Part shown: piece by piece, positions 61,912 to 64,000 of the stretch
How positions within the stretch are numbered: position 1 is the first letter of the stretch
Layout: the number at the start of each line of letters is the position of its first letter
Origin: Panonychus citri
Lineage: Eukaryota > Arthropoda > Arachnida > Trombidiformes > Tetranychidae
Direction: 5' to 3'
NCBI RefSeq assembly: GCF_014898815.1
Contig: NW_026515516.1
Location: 124,001-188,000, forward strand
DNA: 64,000 bases
The notes under the pieces: generated by a model
Told to the model about the DNA's origin: nothing
Databases searched by the model: none
Seen by the model: only the letters and a program-made list of their open reading frames with translations
Position numbers and translations under genes: made by a program

Positions 61912-63027
61912 CTGTTGATTGTTTATGTTATTGTTTTCTCACTTTTTCCCTGACTCAATCTTGAAAAACTCCATGTTGGTGGTGGGAGTTGGAGGGTGGA
62001 AAACAAGAAGTGATAAATGTGTCCCTTATGCTTACCCTTTTACTCTTGATGATATTGATTGTTACGTTAAACTGTTTTTCCTTGATGATCAAATTATCAG
62101 AGCATCAGTTTCTCATTAACAGTTTCAAAAGAATGAAAGAGAAAATCATCATCATCATGATGAGAAGAGGAAGAAGAAGAAAAAAAGGAAAAGGAAGCAA
62201 AGAAAAGAGAAGAGAAGAAAAAAAGCAATAGAATTACTTGATAAACCTTTTCTTCTGTTCATTGTATAATAATGATATTACTTTGATATAATAATGCTGA
62301 TAATATTGACTTGAACTTGAATGGTCAGTTCGATAGTGTCCAAGTTCATTATGGACAATTTTTGTTTATAATGAGAGAATAACAAAAAAGGAGAGAGAAG
62401 AGAGAGAGAGACACCTTCACATGATAAAATGATAAATAATTATCTTCATCACTTAAAAAGCTGTTACTATTTCATTAAAGTTCATGGTGAGAAAATTTCA
62501 TGAGTGATTATGGATTAGGGTGTTGGTCATCTTGATGAATCGATAAACTTTTATATTGGAATGAGATTAAGGTAAAGGTTTCATGATGAATTTATGATTT
62601 TATGAATTGTTTGTTGTTCCATTTTAATGTCATTTAAATTATGGTGATGAAGGAAAGATGAATATCAGATTGAATTGAATTTCCTATCAGATGAATAATT
62701 CAATTTTAAAGTGATGATAATCTTTCATACTCTTTTTCCTAAATATCCTATTCAATCCTGCTCTTTGGTGTTTTATATCCTTAACCCCCTGCACCTTATC
62801 CTCCTCCTCCATCGGTCATAAATCTTGATTAATGATCACCTAATCTGAAGCAGAATTTTTTCCCCTCCTCACCATGGATGATGATAATGGTGTCAACTAT
62901 TGATAAATTTTTCGCTAACCCTGAAAATTTATGATTCTCTTCATGATTCACTTCTTAAGCTAAAAGGATGTTGCAAGTCACACTAATAGTCTTGTGGGTG
63001 GCTGTGGGTGTGGTATAAGGTTAAATC
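61912..63027. other. Non-coding region
   Basis: Includes two overlapping plus-strand frames near 61.9-62.2 kb, one ending in a Lys/Arg-rich run from purine repeats. Neither has a motif and I do not call a gene. Confidence 0.45.
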
Positions 63028-63584
63028 CTTGTTAAAATCCACTTTTGTACCGATCAAAGTTTCCGTAACAATATAAATTCTGAACTTTTGCCTTCCGAAT
63101 TCGTATACAATTTGAAGCGATCAAAACCTGGACACTTTAGTGAGCATTGAAATTTTCTTAAAATTCCAAAGTAAATAAATATTACTGAATATCATTATTA
63201 TCTCACCTTGAATTTTGTCATGAACATGATAAGAAAACAATATGAAATATTCATTTTGTATCTTGACTTTTCTATTTATTTTCACTGGAAAACAATATTC
63301 AATGATCAAGGATAATAACTATGACAATTTATGATTTATTGCTCGGAGTTCAACTAAGTGATAGTGAGCCGATGAACGATTAAGTTGAAGAATTGATGAT
63401 TAGAGTTGATTTCGATGGTGGTGAATATAAAGATACCAGTAAACTTTACAACATCAAACACACTGTGAGAATAGACATCAAAAGTTTCAATAGCAATTCT
63501 GTAAAGTATTTTCTTCGATGATCAATAGACTAATTATAAAATTATTTAACATTCGTCGGCTCCATGATTGAGTTAATGAGAATT
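63028..63584. other. Coding-like fragments near the right edge
   Basis: Minus-strand frames at about 63361-63488 (SVFDVVKFTGIFIFTTI...) and about 63050-63150 (FQCSLKCPGFDRFKLYTNS...) look more protein-like than their surroundings, but I could not join them with convincing splice sites. A 45-codon plus-strand frame overlaps the first. Possibly later exons or remnants of the same minus-strand gene. Confidence 0.25.
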
Positions 63585-63650
63585 TTAGTTGGACGATCTT
63601 CTCAGATTAGCAATCAATAGCAAAAGATTCGCTGACATTTCAAGAAGAAC
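63585..63650 (-). CDS. Following exon of the right-edge membrane protein
   Basis: Acceptor CATTTTACAG|GTTCTTC, phase 0. Encodes VLLEMSANLLLLIANLRRSSN then TAA. Joined to the previous exon it continues the hydrophobic segment. If the 69 bp intron is retained, the sequence TTYRMIILQ precedes it. A further hydrophobic minus-strand frame (about 63361-63488, containing SVFDVVKFTGIFIFTTI) just downstream suggests the gene may not end here. Confidence 0.35.
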   Translation of the reverse strand, partial: VLLEMSANLLLLIANLRRSSN

Positions 63651-63719
63651 CTGTAAAATGATCATGCGATAAGTGGTCATTAGATTATCAGTCTTATTTG
63701 GTTGGTTTAATCTTCTCAC

Positions 63720-63875
63720 CATCAGAAAATGAAACATCGAAAAGTTGAGAGCTCCAAAAAGGACGAAAAACTGTCGCTCTTCGACATGTTCAAGATAATT
63801 AATTATCTTGATTTTCACCTGATTGCTTGTATTGTTATAAAGAACTTTTAGCAATTCCATACAATATTTTTGAAT
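63720..63875 (-). CDS. Membrane-protein exon at the right edge, partial gene
   Basis: Acceptor CGAATTTAG|ATTCAAA, donor GATG|GTGAGA; 52 codons, phase 0 on both sides. Encodes IQKYCMELLKVLYNN, then VKIKIINYLEHVEERQFF and VLFGALNFSMFHFLM. The Phe/Leu-rich end resembles a transmembrane segment, and the style recalls arthropod seven-helix chemoreceptors, which is only an impression. Upstream exons would lie beyond the window. The intron reading (63651-63719) is supported by GTGAGA...TTTTACAG; the unspliced frame is also open. Confidence 0.4.
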
Positions 63876-64000
63876 CTAAATTCGAAAAGAAATAAAAAAA
63901 AAAAGTTTCTGACCATTACAAGAACACGCAAATGTTTCAAAACTGAAGTTTGACTGACCGATTGGTTGGAAAATGAGCCAAAGAAAAATGGAAGTGATAA

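Noticed and set aside
63390..63512. 45-codon plus-strand frame (VEELMIRVDFDGG...)
   Set aside because: Looks protein-like, but the minus strand of the same stretch gives a hydrophobic frame consistent with the neighbouring minus-strand exons.
1..64000. CRISPR arrays, rRNA genes, bacterial-type operons
   Set aside because: None seen; direct repeats are microsatellites and the genes are intron-split eukaryotic genes.

Overview
This is a eukaryotic window. It is AT-rich, with many dinucleotide (CT/AG) and ATC/GAT microsatellites, and its genes are split by GT-AG introns of 59 bp to 7.8 kb. The best lineage clue is the gene at 37.9-51.3 kb. It is a Dscam-type receptor cut down to three Ig and four fibronectin-III (FN3) domains, the layout of the 'shortened Dscam' (sDscam) family described from Chelicerata. 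With the AT-rich composition, this points to a chelicerate, plausibly a mite. That is an inference; no species can be named from the sequence alone.

Layout. 1-11.3 kb: no gene recognised, only simple repeats and AT-rich DNA. 11.3-12.4 kb: a dead Tc1/mariner-like DNA transposon with matching terminal inverted repeats. Its transposase has lost the segment carrying the first catalytic Asp. 12.5-12.84 kb (+): the last coding exon of a Cys-loop ligand-gated chloride-channel subunit, with the fourth transmembrane segment; earlier exons are not found here. 14.05-14.3 kb (+): an unassigned coding-like block interrupted by one in-frame TGA. 15.1-36.3 kb (-): a complete class II DYRK kinase gene (DYRK2-like). 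Its ten coding exons were placed by splice sites whose phases all agree, giving 643 residues (614 if the last intron is retained). 37.68-51.28 kb (-): the sDscam gene, with eleven coding exons from the first Ig domain to the stop codon and a polyadenylation signal. One more phase-compatible exon lies at 51.65-51.78 kb. 51.8-64 kb: mostly non-coding. It holds a possible signal-peptide exon (60.6 kb), a MITE-like inverted repeat (56.1 kb), and pieces of at least one further minus-strand gene at the right edge (a membrane-protein fragment at 63.6-63.9 kb).

The sDscam and DYRK genes lie head to tail on the minus strand, with about 1.4 kb between the sDscam poly(A) signal and the DYRK start codon. 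The channel gene is convergent with DYRK. These are neighbours with separate jobs (cell-surface recognition, intracellular signalling, fast inhibitory transmission); nothing suggests a shared pathway.

The observations most worth following up are the sDscam domain order and its unresolved 5' end, the dead transposon next to the channel exon, the TGA-interrupted block at 14.16 kb, a microsatellite acting as a polypyrimidine tract in a DYRK intron, a hairpin-rich Pol III-like island at 32.65 kb, and two short motifs repeated throughout the non-coding DNA.
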